DNA of 64,000 nt, taken from positions 620,001 to 684,000 of the forward strand of contig NZ_JAIVLG010000001.1 in NCBI RefSeq assembly GCF_020524545.1, given 5' to 3'. The translations under genes were made by a program, and so were the position numbers. The notes under the pieces are model-generated. The model saw nothing but the letters and a program-made list of their open reading frames with translations. It ran no database searches and was not told the origin of the DNA. Of this stretch, positions 40,111-47,543 are shown one piece after another. The stretch's first letter is position 1. Each line of letters starts with the position of its first letter. Origin of the DNA: Microbacterium paraoxydans. GTDB lineage: Bacteria > Actinomycetota > Actinomycetes > Actinomycetales > Microbacteriaceae.

Positions 40111-40692
40111 ATGAGCAGAGCGCTTCTCATCGTCGATGTGCAGAACGACTTCACCGAGGGCGGTGCACTCGCGGTAGCGGGTGGTGATGCGGTGGCGTCC
40201 GCCGTCACGGACTTCCTCTCCGCGCGCGCCGCGGACTACGAGGCGATCATCGCTTCCCGCGACTGGCATGACGCCGAGGGGGACAACGGAGGACACTTCG
40301 CACAGACGCCGGACTTCATCGACTCCTGGCCGGTGCACTGCGTCGCCGGCACACCGGGTGCCGAATACGATCCGCTCCTGAACACCGGATCCGTGACCCA
40401 TCACGTCCGCAAGGGCCAGGGCCGGCCCGCGTACTCGATGTTCGAGGGGGAGACCGAGGCGCACGAGAGCGTCGGCGTGATCCTGTCGGCGGCCGGCGTG
40501 CTCAGCGCCGACGTCGTGGGAATCGCGACGGACCACTGCGTCCGTGCCTCCGCGCTCGACGCGATCGCACACGGCATCCACGTTCGCATCCTGACCGACC
40601 TCGTCGCGGGGGTTGCTCCGGACACGAGCGAGGCTGCGCTCGCTGAACTCGTCCATGCCGGTGCGGAACTGGTCGTGAGCGCGGACGCGTGA
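40111..40692 (+). CDS. pncA: nicotinamidase / isochorismatase family
   Basis: A 193-residue cysteine hydrolase converting nicotinamide to nicotinate for NAD salvage. The triad is Asp9 (VDVQNDF), Lys101 (VRKGQ) and Cys143 (ATDHCVRAS). The metal site DxH is Asp51-His53, with His62 in the GGHF segment. The length is typical for PncA. The next gene starts four bases before its stop. Confidence 0.93.
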   Translation: MSRALLIVDVQNDFTEGGALAVAGGDAVASAVTDFLSARAADYEAIIASRDWHDAEGDNGGHFAQTPDFIDSWPVHCVAGTPGAEYDPLLNTGSVTHHVRKGQGRPAYSMFEGETEAHESVGVILSAAGVLSADVVGIATDHCVRASALDAIAHGIHVRILTDLVAGVAPDTSEAALAELVHAGAELVVSADA

Positions 40693-41223
40693 GCCGCAGC
40701 GTCCTCCTCCTGCGGGCGGTGAACGTCAGCGGACGCAACAGGGTTCCGATGGCTCGACTGCGCGAAGTGCTGGCCGCCGAGACGGACCTCGTCGACGTCT
40801 CGACGTACATCGCCAGCGGGAACATCATCTGCGCGACTCCACCGGATCCGGACACCGCGCGCGCCGCCGTTCGCTCCGCGATCGACCGGGAGTTCGGAGT
40901 GGACACCCCCGTGATCCATCGGACCCATGCGCAGTTGGTCTCGTCGGAGTCCGCGCAGCCCTTTCCCGAGGGAGACGCGACCTTCGTGCACGCGATGTTC
41001 CTGGAGGGGCCGCCTGCGAGCGGTGCGCTCGCATCCTTGGAGGAGCGTCTGCTCCCCGCGGAGCGCCTCGCCCTCGTCGCGGACGACCCTGTGGATCGAC
41101 TACGGCGCCGGCGGCGTGCATTCCACGAAGCTGACCAAAGCGGTGCTGGACCGTGCGCTCGGTGTGGCGGGGACGGCCCGCAACCTGCGCACGACCCGCA
41201 CGCTCATCGAGCTGACCGCCTGA
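40689..41223 (+). pseudogene. DUF1697 gene with a frameshift
   Basis: The first 133 residues are a good DUF1697 match (LLLRAVNVSGRNRVPMA, then YIASGNII). The expected C-terminal block (LWIDYGAGGVHSTKLTKAVLD and onward to 41223) is present only in the +1 frame. Removing one C from the run CCC at 41087-41089 restores ADDLWIDYG and one continuous frame. As read, translation would run on to 41237 with an unrelated tail. This is either a recent mutation or a sequencing error. The function of DUF1697 is unknown. The start overlaps pncA. Confidence 0.85.
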
Positions 41224-41240
41224 TCACCCACGGCTGAGCC

Positions 41241-41456
41241 TCAGTGCCCCGCGTCGCCGAGTTGCGTGCTCACGCCGATCGGCGGCAGGTGCGGATGTGC
41301 CTGCAGGTCGACACGTCGGGAGCCGCACTCCGCACAGCGCACGTAGAGCACGATGCCCTCGCTCGTCGGATGCCGGGATTCCACGCGCCAGCCATGCTCA
41401 TGCGTCGCGGGCTCCGGTCGGAGGCGGGGGATCGGAAGAGTGTTCGGCGAGGTCAT
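41241..41456 (-). CDS. small conserved protein with a zinc-ribbon half
   Basis: A 71-residue protein beginning MTSPNTLPIPRLRPE. It carries a single CAECGSRRVDL motif and HxH-type histidines after it, which could form a small metal site. No family is recognised. It is transcribed divergently from the CGNR gene, 25 bp away. The start is uncertain, with no strong Shine-Dalgarno. Confidence 0.5.
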   Translation of the reverse strand: MTSPNTLPIPRLRPEPATHEHGWRVESRHPTSEGIVLYVRCAECGSRRVDLQAHPHLPPIGVSTQLGDAGH

Positions 41457-41481
41457 GCATCCAGCGTGATGTAATGGTCTT

Positions 41482-41997
41482 ATGCATCTCAACCCTTACG
41501 GAGAGTATGCCGTCCTGCTGGCGGCATCGTTGGCCAACGACTGGCCCGCGGACCGCGCCGGCATCGAGGCGCGCACTCTCGCCCTCGGTATGACGCAGAC
41601 CTTCCCGCCGGCCGTCGACGACCATGCGGAAGTCAGAGCGGTCATCGACGACTGGCTCGCGATCGTCGACGAGCCCGACGCGGATGCGCGGGCGCTACTG
41701 CTGAACGCGCAGCTCGCCGCCGCAGCGGCCTACCCGCGGTTGACCAACCACGACGGCGAGGGCTGGCACCTGCACTACCGCGATGACGTCCCCTCCCTGC
41801 CGTACGTGCTTCGCGCGATCATCAGCCTCGGAACCTCGTTGCATCTCGTGACCCGGGGAATGGGCAGGCTCGGCCGCTGCCAGGCCTCACCGTGCACGAA
41901 CGTCGTGGCGGATGTGACGCGCAACGGTCGTCAGCGGTTCTGCTCCGTGCGCTGCGCCAACCGCGCGGCCGTGCGTCGGCACCGGGCTCGCGGGTGA
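41482..41997 (+). CDS. CGNR zinc-finger protein
   Basis: A 171-residue protein of the ABATE/CGNR family. The N-terminal ABATE-like helical domain covers about 1-120. The C-terminal treble-clef finger uses Cys133, Cys138, Cys154 and Cys158; the family CGNR motif reads CANR at 158-161. These proteins are presumed stress-linked transcription regulators. The start has no Shine-Dalgarno, and TGTAAT lies six bases upstream, so it may be leaderless. Confidence 0.87.
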   Translation: MHLNPYGEYAVLLAASLANDWPADRAGIEARTLALGMTQTFPPAVDDHAEVRAVIDDWLAIVDEPDADARALLLNAQLAAAAAYPRLTNHDGEGWHLHYRDDVPSLPYVLRAIISLGTSLHLVTRGMGRLGRCQASPCTNVVADVTRNGRQRFCSVRCANRAAVRRHRARG

Positions 41998-42027
41998 GGC
42001 CGACGTGCTCGGCCTCACCGGGCCGAT

Positions 42028-42573
42028 TCACGCGGTCTGGCCTTCATGCGTTCCCTCACCGATCTCCTCGACGAGCTTCGCGTTGAAGGCTGGGAGGTCG
42101 TCCGGTGTGCGGCTGGAGACGAGCCCTTCGTCCACGATGACCTCCTCGTCGACCCACGTCGCTCCCGCGTTGCGAAGGTCAGTGGTCAGGCTCGGATAGC
42201 TGGTGAGAGTCCGCCCGTCCACGACATCGGCCTCGATGAGGATCCAGGCGCCGTGGCAGATCACGCCGACGGGCTTGTGCTGGTCGAAGAACGCGCGGGC
42301 GAGCGCGATCGACGGCTTGTCGAGGCGCAGGTGGTCGGCGTTGACGACGCCACCGGGAAGCACGAGCGCGTCGAACTGGTCCGCTGCGGCGTCGGAGGCG
42401 AGAAGATCGACAGCCTGCTCGTGGCCGTTCTTGCCGGTGATCGCCGCTCCCGACGGGGCGATCAGGGTCGCGCTCGCACCCGCGGCGGTGACCGCCTCCC
42501 ACGGACTGGTGAGCTCGCTGTCCTCGAATCCGTCGGTCGCCAGGAACGCCACTCGGTTGCCGGTGAGAGTCAT
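42028..42573 (-). CDS. DJ-1/PfpI family protein
   Basis: A 181-residue type 1 glutamine amidotransferase-like protein. The nucleophile elbow is VICHGAW with Cys106 and His107, and the conserved Glu is Glu17 in DGFEDSE. It falls within the PfpI/YhbO group linked to glyoxalase III or protein deglycase activity under stress; the exact activity is disputed. The ATG has GAAAGGACG upstream. Confidence 0.9.
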   Translation of the reverse strand: MTLTGNRVAFLATDGFEDSELTSPWEAVTAAGASATLIAPSGAAITGKNGHEQAVDLLASDAAADQFDALVLPGGVVNADHLRLDKPSIALARAFFDQHKPVGVICHGAWILIEADVVDGRTLTSYPSLTTDLRNAGATWVDEEVIVDEGLVSSRTPDDLPAFNAKLVEEIGEGTHEGQTA

Positions 42574-42734
42574 CGTTCGTCCTTTCGTGGGGGGTCGCCC
42601 GCGGGTTGCGGACGAGTCCACCCTCTCCCGGGCGACGCGGTGCGTGAAGGGGGTGGCCGGGGAGCGGGGGAGGATGCTAGAGGCGAAGTCGGGCGGACGC
42701 GGAGTGCTCCCCGCGGATCGGTGCACAGAAGCAG

Positions 42735-42740
42735 TAGCAT
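42735..42740 (+). promoter_or_regulatory. -10 element of a lipoprotein gene, leaderless
   Basis: TAGCAT is followed by six bases and ATG 42747. Confidence 0.55.
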
Positions 42741-42746
42741 CCAGCC

Positions 42747-43205
42747 ATGCGCTTCCGTTCCGCCCTCGTCCTCGTCCCGGTGCTCGTGCTGCTCGCCGGC
42801 TGCGCCCCGGAGCCGGCGCCGAGTCCCTCGCCGACCGCGTCGACGGGTTCGCCGTCGCCGAGCCCTTCGCCGACCGAGACGCCGACGCCGGAGCCGGAGC
42901 CGACCGCGCCCGCAACGGCGTTCGCGACCGCCCAGCTGGTGGAGCTGTGCACGGAGCGGACCCGGAGTCTCGCACCGGAGGCGACCTATTTCTCCGACAT
43001 GGCGACCACGGAATGGCTGGGTGGTCGGTCGCTCTGGTTCGTCGTGATCCCCAAGACGCTGGAGGGACAGGACAGCGTCGCGGTGTGCGCGATCGGTGGC
43101 AGCCCGGAGGCCCCGGTCTTCGACCTCGAAGGCGAGACACTGCCGAGCGGCGTGGCCGAGATCCGCGATGAGCTGTTGGCCGGAGGGCACGACGGCGAAT
43201 CCTGA
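42747..43205 (+). CDS. putative lipoprotein with a Pro/Ser/Thr linker
   Basis: A 152-residue protein. The signal peptide ends in the lipobox LLAGC (about 15-19). It is followed by a 35-residue Pro/Ser/Thr/Glu-rich linker, then a small domain with two Cys residues (about 65 and 112) likely to form a disulfide. No family is recognised. It is predicted to be surface-anchored. Confidence 0.75.
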   Translation: MRFRSALVLVPVLVLLAGCAPEPAPSPSPTASTGSPSPSPSPTETPTPEPEPTAPATAFATAQLVELCTERTRSLAPEATYFSDMATTEWLGGRSLWFVVIPKTLEGQDSVAVCAIGGSPEAPVFDLEGETLPSGVAEIRDELLAGGHDGES

Positions 43206-43228
43206 GTGGATTCACGTCGTCGTGCTGT

Positions 43229-43303
43229 GGTGGGCCCCGTGGGGCTCGAACCCACGACCCGCGGATTAAAAGTCCGATGCTCTGCCGACTGAGCTAGAGG
43301 CCC
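43229..43303 (-). tRNA. tRNA-Lys, anticodon TTT
   Basis: The minus strand gives acceptor GGGCCTC pairing with GGGGCCC (one G-T), D-arm GCTC-AGTCGGCA-GAGC, anticodon loop CTTTTAA (anticodon TTT) and T-arm GTGGG-TTCGAGC-CCCAC. CCA is encoded at 43229-43231. The variable loop is four bases, one shorter than usual. Confidence 0.95.
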
Positions 43304-43327
43304 CTGCGTCAAGTCTAGTGCGCAAGA

Positions 43328-43368
43328 AGAGGGGCCGTCAGCGACATGACTCCGCTGACGGCCCCTCT
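43328..43368. terminator. hairpin terminator downstream of the fasciclin gene
   Basis: A 16-bp stem (43328-43343 with 43353-43368) with a nine-base loop lies between the fasciclin stop and the tRNA-Lys 5' end. It could serve the fasciclin transcript. Confidence 0.75.
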
Positions 43369-43442
43369 CTCCTTCTCAGGATCCTCCCCCTGCTCCCGAG
43401 AAGGGCGTGTGTCGGGTGTCCTCCCACCCGACGGTCCCTGGC

Positions 43443-44102
43443 TTAGGATGCCGGGGGCATCAGAACCGTGTCGATGAGGTACACGGTCGCGTTCGCGGTC
43501 TGCACTCCACCGCAGATGACCTTGGCGTCGTTGACCATCAGGTCGTCTCCGCTGCCCGTCACCTCGAGTTCGGCGCCCTGCACGGTCTCGTGCATGCCGT
43601 CGATGTCGGCCGGCTCGATCTGGCCGGGGACCACGTGGTAGGTGAGGATCGAGCTCAGCGTGGCGCTGTCGGTCTTGAGAGCCTCGATCGTGGCCGGGTC
43701 GATCTTCGCGAAGGCGTCATCCACCGGGGCGAAAACGGTGAACTCCCCACCGTTCAGGGTGTCGACGAGGTCGACGTCGGGGTTGAGCTGTCCGCTCACC
43801 GCAGAGACCAGCGTGGTCAGCAGCGGGTTGTTCGAGGCCGCCACCGCGACCGGGTCCTGAGCCATACCCTCGACGGATCCTGCGCCGTCCGGCACGGCGT
43901 CGGCGTATGCCGCGCAGCCGGGGCCGACCAGGTTCGCGGCCGGGTCCATCTCCATCGGCGTCGACTCCGACGTCTCCGGTGCCGCCGGCTCGGAGGACTC
44001 GTCCGTGGTGCTGCCGCTGCCCATGGAACAGGCCGAGAGCAGGAATGCGCTCGCCAGGCCGAGGGTGATTGCCGCGGTGACCTTCTTCTTGGTGCTGAAC
44101 AT
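43443..44102 (-). CDS. fasciclin domain lipoprotein
   Basis: A 219-residue secreted lipoprotein. The lipobox LLSAC is at about 21-25, followed by a Ser/Thr/Glu linker and a FAS1 domain (about 85-215) with [10 protein letters not shown] and the YH motif in LTYHVVPG. It resembles MPT70/MPT83 of mycobacteria, which are controlled by SigK. The divergent neighbours here are sigK and rskA, and a CCATCC-N15-CCGAAC promoter precedes it. The Shine-Dalgarno is AAGGAG. An adhesin or surface role is inferred. Confidence 0.92.
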   Translation of the reverse strand: MFSTKKKVTAAITLGLASAFLLSACSMGSGSTTDESSEPAAPETSESTPMEMDPAANLVGPGCAAYADAVPDGAGSVEGMAQDPVAVAASNNPLLTTLVSAVSGQLNPDVDLVDTLNGGEFTVFAPVDDAFAKIDPATIEALKTDSATLSSILTYHVVPGQIEPADIDGMHETVQGAELEVTGSGDDLMVNDAKVICGGVQTANATVYLIDTVLMPPAS

Positions 44103-44152
44103 GTCGAGCTCCTTCGGAACTGAGCCACGGCCTCTCCGTGGCGTCGAGTGCT

Positions 44153-44179
44153 GTTCGGAGCCCCCTCGGGTTCGGATGG
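44153..44179 (-). promoter_or_regulatory. SigK-like promoter of the fasciclin gene
   Basis: On the minus strand CCATCC (44174-44179) is followed by 15 bp and CCGAAC (44153-44158). From memory, the mycobacterial SigK consensus is CCATCC with CCGAAT at similar spacing. Transcription would start about 44 bases upstream of the ATG. Confidence 0.6.
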
Positions 44180-44252
44180 GAAGAATCTGAGAAATCTTCG
44201 AAATCGGTCCCGTGGCGGCCTCGCATGCGCGGGATCGGGGCGGAGATACGGC

Positions 44253-44852
44253 ATGCTTGTAGGGATGGTCATCGATGGGTTCGACGTTCCCGAGGACGGA
44301 GCGACGCAGGATGCTGTCGCCGACCTCATCGTCCGCGTCGCGTCAGGTGATCAAGCTGCCTTCGCGACTCTCTATGACCTGCTCTCCTCCCGGGTTTTCG
44401 GTCTCATCCTCCGTGTGCTCATCAACCGCGCACAGAGTGAGGAAGTACTCCAAGAGGTCTTTCTGGAGATCTGGCAATCCGCTTCCCGCTTCGCTCCGAA
44501 CAAAGGTCAGGGACGAGCGTGGATCATGACGATCGCGCATCGCCGGGCCGTCGATCGGGTGCGTGCTTCGCAGTCGAGCGCCGACCGAGACGTACGAGCA
44601 GGATTCAAGGACATCGGCGTCGCGCACGACAGTGTCGCGGAGCAGGTCGAATTGGGGATAGAGGGAGGGAAGGTCGTCGACGCGCTTTCGGGGCTACCGG
44701 AGGCGCAGCGCGAAGCACTCGTCCTCGCGTACTACGGCGGTTACAGTCAGAACGAGATCGCGGCCCTCGTGGGCGCGCCACTGGGGACGATCAAGACACG
44801 GATGCGAGACGGGCTGACCCGTCTGCGCACGGCGATGGGGGTGACGGCATGA
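44253..44852 (+). CDS. sigK: ECF sigma factor, SigK type
   Basis: A 199-residue ECF sigma factor. The sigma-2 region covers about 25-95 ([19 protein letters not shown] and the -10-binding helix ending [11 protein letters not shown]), and the sigma-4 HTH covers about 140-190 ([23 protein letters not shown]). ATG 44253 has GGAGAT upstream; ATG 44265 is an alternative. It overlaps its anti-sigma gene by four bases. Its membership in the SigK group rests on this context and the neighbouring fasciclin gene. Confidence 0.9.
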   Translation: MLVGMVIDGFDVPEDGATQDAVADLIVRVASGDQAAFATLYDLLSSRVFGLILRVLINRAQSEEVLQEVFLEIWQSASRFAPNKGQGRAWIMTIAHRRAVDRVRASQSSADRDVRAGFKDIGVAHDSVAEQVELGIEGGKVVDALSGLPEAQREALVLAYYGGYSQNEIAALVGAPLGTIKTRMRDGLTRLRTAMGVTA

Positions 44853-45643
44853 ACGAGAAGGACTTCGCAGAACTCGCGGCAGGTGCCGCGCTGCACTCGC
44901 TGTCTGCGGACGACGAGCGCCGCTATCTCGCTGCCCTCGCGGAGCACCCGGAATGGGAGAACACCGTGGATGAGGATGCCGCCACCGCTGCATCGCTCGC
45001 GGGCCCGGTCGAGCCAGTGACCGCTCCCGCGCACATCCGATCCGCGCTGCTTGCACAGATCGCGGATCTGCCCCAGGACGGCGGAACGCCCACTGCGTCG
45101 AACGTCGCCTCGACGACCACGGACGACACGGCAGCATCGCAGGACGCCGCCATCGCCTCCGGGGCCGCACAGAAGCCGAAGCCGCGCCGCTGGACGCGGA
45201 GCGTGTTCGCTCTGGCGGCATGCCTGGCCGTGCTGGTCGGCGTCGGCATCGGTGCGGTCGCCCTCAACCAGCAGCTCAATCCTCCCGCCAGCGTGGTCGC
45301 GCTGCAGGAGATCGAGGCGGCGGGAGACGCCGAGCAGGCGACCGTCGCCCTCGACGACGGCGGTTCGGCGACCGCGCACTGGTCAGCCTCGGTCGGCAAG
45401 GCCGTGCTGGTCGCCGACGGCATCCCCACCCCCGCAGAGGGCGAGACGTACGAGCTCTGGTTCGTCCGCGGTGATGCTCCGGTCTCCGCGGGTGTGTTCG
45501 ATGTGGACGACGGTGACGCCACAGCGCTCCTCGCGGGCGAGATGCAGGCGGGCGATGCGATCGCCGTGACCGTCGAGCAGGCCGGCGGATCTCCGACGGG
45601 CCAGCCGACCACGGACCCGGTGATCGTCATCCCCACGGCCTGA
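44849..45643 (+). CDS. rskA: anti-sigma factor RskA
   Basis: A 264-residue single-pass membrane protein. The N-terminal anti-sigma domain (about 1-60) starts [18 protein letters not shown], the transmembrane segment is about 115-137, and an extracytoplasmic RskA domain follows with PEGETYELWFVRG-type residues. It would hold SigK at the membrane until proteolysis releases it. It is translationally coupled to sigK. Confidence 0.92.
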   Translation: MNEKDFAELAAGAALHSLSADDERRYLAALAEHPEWENTVDEDAATAASLAGPVEPVTAPAHIRSALLAQIADLPQDGGTPTASNVASTTTDDTAASQDAAIASGAAQKPKPRRWTRSVFALAACLAVLVGVGIGAVALNQQLNPPASVVALQEIEAAGDAEQATVALDDGGSATAHWSASVGKAVLVADGIPTPAEGETYELWFVRGDAPVSAGVFDVDDGDATALLAGEMQAGDAIAVTVEQAGGSPTGQPTTDPVIVIPTA

Positions 45644-45660
45644 CCGTCGTCGATCGCGCG

Positions 45661-45666
45661 TACCCT
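45661..45666 (+). promoter_or_regulatory. -10 element of the 45673 gene
   Basis: TACCCT is followed by six bases (GGAGGG) and ATG 45673, so the mRNA may be leaderless. Confidence 0.5.
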
Positions 45667-45672
45667 GGAGGG

Positions 45673-46302
45673 ATGCCCGAGCAGCATCACCGTCCCGTGC
45701 GTCGACCCACCACCGCCTTCGACAACATCGTCGGTTCGCACGATCCCGCCGAGGAGACCCGCGTCGCGCATGCCACGGCTTCCGCACTGCTGACCCGCGT
45801 GCGTGCGGACGAGAGCGGCGCGAGTGCCGAGCGTCTCGTGGCCTTCGCCGCGGAGCACGGCATCGACGAGATCGCCGAACTCTGGTCGAAGGCACCATCG
45901 CGCACACTTCCCGGTGCACTGTGGCGTCTCTACGTGCTGCAGCTCGCGATCCACGCCGACGCCCGCACGGCCGCACTGCTCTATGACCGGGGCCGTGTCG
46001 AGCTGCCGTCTGCAGACACCGTGATCGCCGGTGCTCCGGTGCCTGCGGGGCCGGACGAACTCGTCGCCCTCATCGACACCATCCTGCGCGGGGCGTTTCG
46101 GGGCGACTTCGCCGTGGCGCTCGACCGCGCGGCCGCCTTCTGTCGTGTGCAGGCTTCCGGTGCGACCCACACCGCCGATGACTACGAGCCGACGGAGCCC
46201 GCGCGCGCCAGCGAACTCACGACGCGAGCGCTGCGTCTGAGCAGCTATGCGCAGGACCTGGCGGCGGCGGCCGTGCTGTGGCGGTCCGGAGCCCTCAGCT
46301 GA
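45673..46302 (+). CDS. conserved hypothetical actinobacterial protein
   Basis: A 209-residue soluble, mostly helical protein. It starts with the conserved RRPTTAFDNIVGSHDPAEE block and ends with RALRLSSYAQDLAAAAVLWRSGALS. I do not recognise a catalytic motif. Similar proteins in Microbacteriaceae are sometimes misnamed RNA polymerase subunits. It lies after rskA but has its own promoter. Confidence 0.75.
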   Translation: MPEQHHRPVRRPTTAFDNIVGSHDPAEETRVAHATASALLTRVRADESGASAERLVAFAAEHGIDEIAELWSKAPSRTLPGALWRLYVLQLAIHADARTAALLYDRGRVELPSADTVIAGAPVPAGPDELVALIDTILRGAFRGDFAVALDRAAAFCRVQASGATHTADDYEPTEPARASELTTRALRLSSYAQDLAAAAVLWRSGALS

Positions 46303-46359
46303 GCGATCGTCCCTGCGGAGCGCGTGGGGAAGACGCTCGGAGGCCCTGAAAAGGAAAGA

Positions 46360-46435
46360 CCGGGCCGCAAGAACGCCTCTCGGCGGAAGGCCGCTCGTAG
46401 CGGCGAAAAATGGAGCCCGGGGTTATGCGGCCCGG
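46360..46435. ncRNA. candidate structured element with three stems
   Basis: A perfect 10-bp closing stem (CCGGGCCGCA at 46360-46369 with 46426-46435) encloses two hairpins: CGCC-TCTC-GGCG at 46374-46385 and GCCGCT-CGT-AGCGGC at 46390-46404. An unpaired GAAAAATGGAGCCCGGGGTTA then leads to the closing strand. It lies between a + strand gene and the leaderless pabC, so it is not the pabC leader. It could be a terminator, small RNA or repeat, and its strand is unknown. Confidence 0.45.
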
Positions 46436-46479
46436 CCACTCAATTGTAACGCGAAGCAGTCGTGGGTATTCCCGCCCTC

Positions 46480-46485
46480 TAGGCT
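46480..46485 (+). promoter_or_regulatory. -10 element of pabC, leaderless
   Basis: TAGGCT is followed by six bases and the ATG at 46492. Confidence 0.6.
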
Positions 46486-46491
46486 CGGATC

Positions 46492-47373
46492 ATGACCGGG
46501 CGTTTCGCACTCATGATCGATCCCGTGGCCGTCGAGGAGCAGCGCTCCGACTATGCCGACACGTTCACTCAGGTGGATGCGGCAGCGCCGGCCCTGAGCG
46601 TCGGCGAGCTCAGCACGCAGCGGGGCGATGGGGTCTTCGAGTCCATCGGCGTCGTCGACGGGCATGCGCAGGAGGTGGTCCCGCACCTCGAGAGACTCGC
46701 GCACTCCGCACGCCTGTGCGATCTTCCCGCGCCGAACCTCGACCAGTGGCATCAAGCCATTCGCGCGGCGGCTGTGCAACTCGGATCGGGTGAGTCCGTC
46801 ATCAAGCTCATCCTCAGCCGTGGTGTCGAGCACGGCCCCGCTCCCACGGCATGGGTGACCGCTGCTCCGGCCGCCGACTTCGCCGCCGTGCGGGAGCGCG
46901 GGGTGCGCGTCGTCACACTGGACCGTGGCTACGACCTGGGCGCTGCCGAGAGGGCGCCGTGGTTGCTGCTGGGCGCCAAGACCCTGTCGTATGCGGTCAA
47001 CATGGCGGCCCTGCGTGAGGCCCGCCGCCGTGGCGCGGACGACGCGATCTTCCTGTCCAGCGACCGGTTCGTGCTCGAGGCGCCGACCGCCTCGCTGATC
47101 CTCCGTTTCGGGGACCGCTTCGTGACCCCGGCACCGAACGGGGGCATCCTGCACGGGACGACCCAGCTCAGCGTGTACGAGCACCTCGCGGCGCAGGGCT
47201 TCGAGACCGCCTACGACCGCATCCCGGCGACGGACCTCCCGCGGGCGGATGCGGCATGGCTGGTGTCGAGCGTCCGCCTCGCCGCGGCGATCACCGCGAT
47301 CGACGGCACCTCCCTCCCGGTCGACACGGCCCTGACGGCCGCCCTCAACCGCTACCTGCTCTCTCCCCGCTGA
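46492..47373 (+). CDS. pabC: aminodeoxychorismate lyase, class IV aminotransferase
   Basis: A 293-residue PLP enzyme of fold IV. The Schiff-base lysine is Lys163 in LGAKTLSY, and the preceding RGDGVFES block and EAPTASLIL fit 4-amino-4-deoxychorismate lyase, which yields p-aminobenzoate for folate. D-amino-acid or branched-chain aminotransferase activity is an alternative. The start follows TAGGCT by six bases. Confidence 0.85.
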   Translation: MTGRFALMIDPVAVEEQRSDYADTFTQVDAAAPALSVGELSTQRGDGVFESIGVVDGHAQEVVPHLERLAHSARLCDLPAPNLDQWHQAIRAAAVQLGSGESVIKLILSRGVEHGPAPTAWVTAAPAADFAAVRERGVRVVTLDRGYDLGAAERAPWLLLGAKTLSYAVNMAALREARRRGADDAIFLSSDRFVLEAPTASLILRFGDRFVTPAPNGGILHGTTQLSVYEHLAAQGFETAYDRIPATDLPRADAAWLVSSVRLAAAITAIDGTSLPVDTALTAALNRYLLSPR

Positions 47374-47428
47374 CCCCCTGCCCCCTGCCTCCCTGCCCCC
47401 GTGCCCCCTGCCCCCCCTGCCCCCCGTG
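47374..47428. repeat. C-rich degenerate tandem repeat
   Basis: Seven units of 7-9 bases of the form C(4-7) then TG or GTG follow the pabC stop at once. The minus strand carries at least seven runs of four or more G residues. It abuts the palindrome at 47429. Confidence 0.85.
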
Positions 47429-47509
47429 CCAAAACGGAGAGCATCCGGCCGCTCCACGGCGTGTCCACTCCAGACACGCCGTGGCGTGCACAGGACGTCT
47501 CCGTTTTGG
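47429..47509. repeat. nested palindrome, GGCGTGTC family (copy 1)
   Basis: Outer arms CCAAAACGGAGA (47429-47440) and its complement (47498-47509) enclose an inner 12-bp stem, CCACGGCGTGTC at 47454-47465 with 47473-47484. The AAAA and TTTT at the stem base let it act as a terminator in both directions between pabC and the DUF559 gene. Confidence 0.85.
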
Positions 47510-47543
47510 TGCGGCGCGACACGTCGAGCGAGGCACGCAGAGG

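Noticed and set aside
41237..41241. Extension of the DUF1697 reading frame to 41237 as a genuine new C terminus
   Set aside because: The conserved family C terminus is present in the other frame, so the tail is an artefact of the frameshift.
46303..46491. A known riboswitch or tmRNA upstream of pabC
   Set aside because: No fit to the THF riboswitch, tmRNA or RNase P landmarks I know, and the pabC transcript appears to start at its own ATG.
47374..47428. C-rich tract as a CRISPR array
   Set aside because: The units are 7-9 bases, imperfect and without spacers; no cas genes are present.
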